Positions 63,527 to 64,000 of a stretch of 64,000 bases of DNA are shown here, piece by piece. The stretch spans positions 1,550,001 to 1,614,000 of the forward strand of contig PPXM03000002.1 of assembly GCA_003707065.3 (NCBI GenBank), written 5' to 3'. Position numbers and translations under genes: made by a program. Under the pieces are notes generated by a model, which made no database searches, was not told the DNA's origin, and saw nothing but the letters and a program-made list of their open reading frames with translations. The DNA is from Trigonopsis variabilis. Taxonomy: Eukaryota; Ascomycota; Trigonopsidomycetes; Trigonopsidales; Trigonopsidaceae. The stretch's first letter is position 1, and each line of letters begins with the position of its first letter.

Positions 63527-64000
63527 TTAATTATATTGCATGTACTGAGAAGTACTGCTGAACTTGAGATTACCCTTGATAACCTTTTCAACAGCTGCAA
63601 GGAAATCTTTCTCGGTTGCGACTTTCCGTCTGGCTCGAATTGCAAACATACCAGCCTCAGTGCATACTGATCGTAGTTCTGCACCCGTGCTATTTGGGCA
63701 AAGACGAGATATGAGTTCCCATCGGATGTCGCGATCGCATGACATACTCTTTGAATGAATCCGGAAAATGTTGGCTCTTCCTTCGAGATCGGGAAGACTG
63801 AATTCGACATTTCGATCAATTCTTCCTGGTCGAAGAAGAGCGGGATCAAGAGTGTTGGGACGATTCGTAGCAAACATGACTTTAATATTTCCTCTAGGAT
63901 CAAAGCCATCAAGCTGAGTAATTAACTCCAACATAGTTCGCTGAACTTCATTGTCACCTCCGGCGCCATCATCAAACCGAGCTCCTCCAATTGCATCGAC
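63527..64000 (-). CDS. RPT1: 26S proteasome regulatory ATPase Rpt1, C-terminal part (5' end outside window)
   Basis: The minus strand reads without a stop from 64000 to 63527 and gives the last 157 residues of an AAA+ proteasome ATPase. Visible are [20 protein letters not shown] (end of Walker B region), [40 protein letters not shown] with the two arginine fingers, and [20 protein letters not shown]. The C-terminus YMQYN is the Rpt1 (Cim5/PSMC2) ending, not an HbYX end. Walker A lies outside the window. Rpt1 is part of the 19S base that unfolds substrates. Confidence 0.95.
   Translation of the reverse strand, partial: VDAIGGARFDDGAGGDNEVQRTMLELITQLDGFDPRGNIKVMFATNRPNTLDPALLRPGRIDRNVEFSLPDLEGRANIFRIHSKSMSCDRDIRWELISRLCPNSTGAELRSVCTEAGMFAIRARRKVATEKDFLAAVEKVIKGNLKFSSTSQYMQYN

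Noticed and set aside
1-64000. tRNA, rRNA, transposon, virus-derived or CRISPR features
   Set aside because: Scanned for tRNA B-box patterns, long terminal or inverted repeats, reverse transcriptase, integrase or transposase motifs and regular spaced repeats; none seen by eye.

Overview
This window is nuclear DNA of an ascomycete fungus. It is about 64 kb, gene-dense, spliceosomal and moderately AT-rich. I place it in or near the Taphrinomycotina (the fission-yeast side of Ascomycota). The reasons are that almost all introns are only 32-46 nt with CTAAC/CTGAC-type branch sites just before the acceptor, that HomolD-type boxes (CAGTCAC) sit upstream of ribosomal and translation genes, and that the Cdc6/Cdc18 gene has MluI cell-cycle boxes at its start. 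CTG appears at conserved leucine positions, so the standard code is likely. The lineage call is inference; the gene calls rest on protein motifs I recognise plus splice junctions that restore family-conserved reading frames.

I support 42 genes. 1-15 kb: eL21 C-terminus, MGM101 (mtDNA maintenance), CDC6, ornithine aminotransferase, an F-BAR/DEP/RhoGAP protein, eIF3c, a RAP1-like telomere protein, a YBR062C-type RING E3 and a RAD60/ESC2 SUMO-like protein. 15-30 kb: proteasome PRE7, ILM1, a PSH1-like RING E3, mitoribosomal mS42, RPF2, MTD1, MMS19, EMC3, a CFEM GPI protein, SPC2 and an unassigned mitochondrial membrane protein. 30-47 kb: SIL1, HPM1, CYS3, SPT2, P2, uS19, DEP1, NOP12, a NUFIP1-like zinc finger protein, an orphan secreted protein, bleomycin hydrolase, the ornithine carrier and TMA22/DENR. 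47-64 kb: REG1-like PP1 subunit, CGR1, an unassigned tail-anchored protein, VPS10, kynurenine formamidase, cytidine deaminase, NAD(P)HX dehydratase, SDH1 and the 3' half of RPT1.

There is no functional cluster; neighbours are mostly unrelated housekeeping genes. Themes do recur: chromosome maintenance (MGM101, CDC6, RAP1, RAD60, MMS19, PSH1), ribosome production and translation (eL21, NIP1, RPF2, P2, uS19, NOP12, CGR1, TMA22), ER entry and quality control (EMC3, SPC2, SIL1), and ornithine metabolism (CAR2 in the cytosol, ORT1 in the mitochondrial membrane). Two genes, CDD1 and CGR1, are cut so finely by tiny introns that a simple ORF view misses them. I saw no tRNA, rRNA, CRISPR, transposon or virus-derived element. 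I did not find an undescribed system; the most unusual things are the intron architecture and a few orphan proteins.
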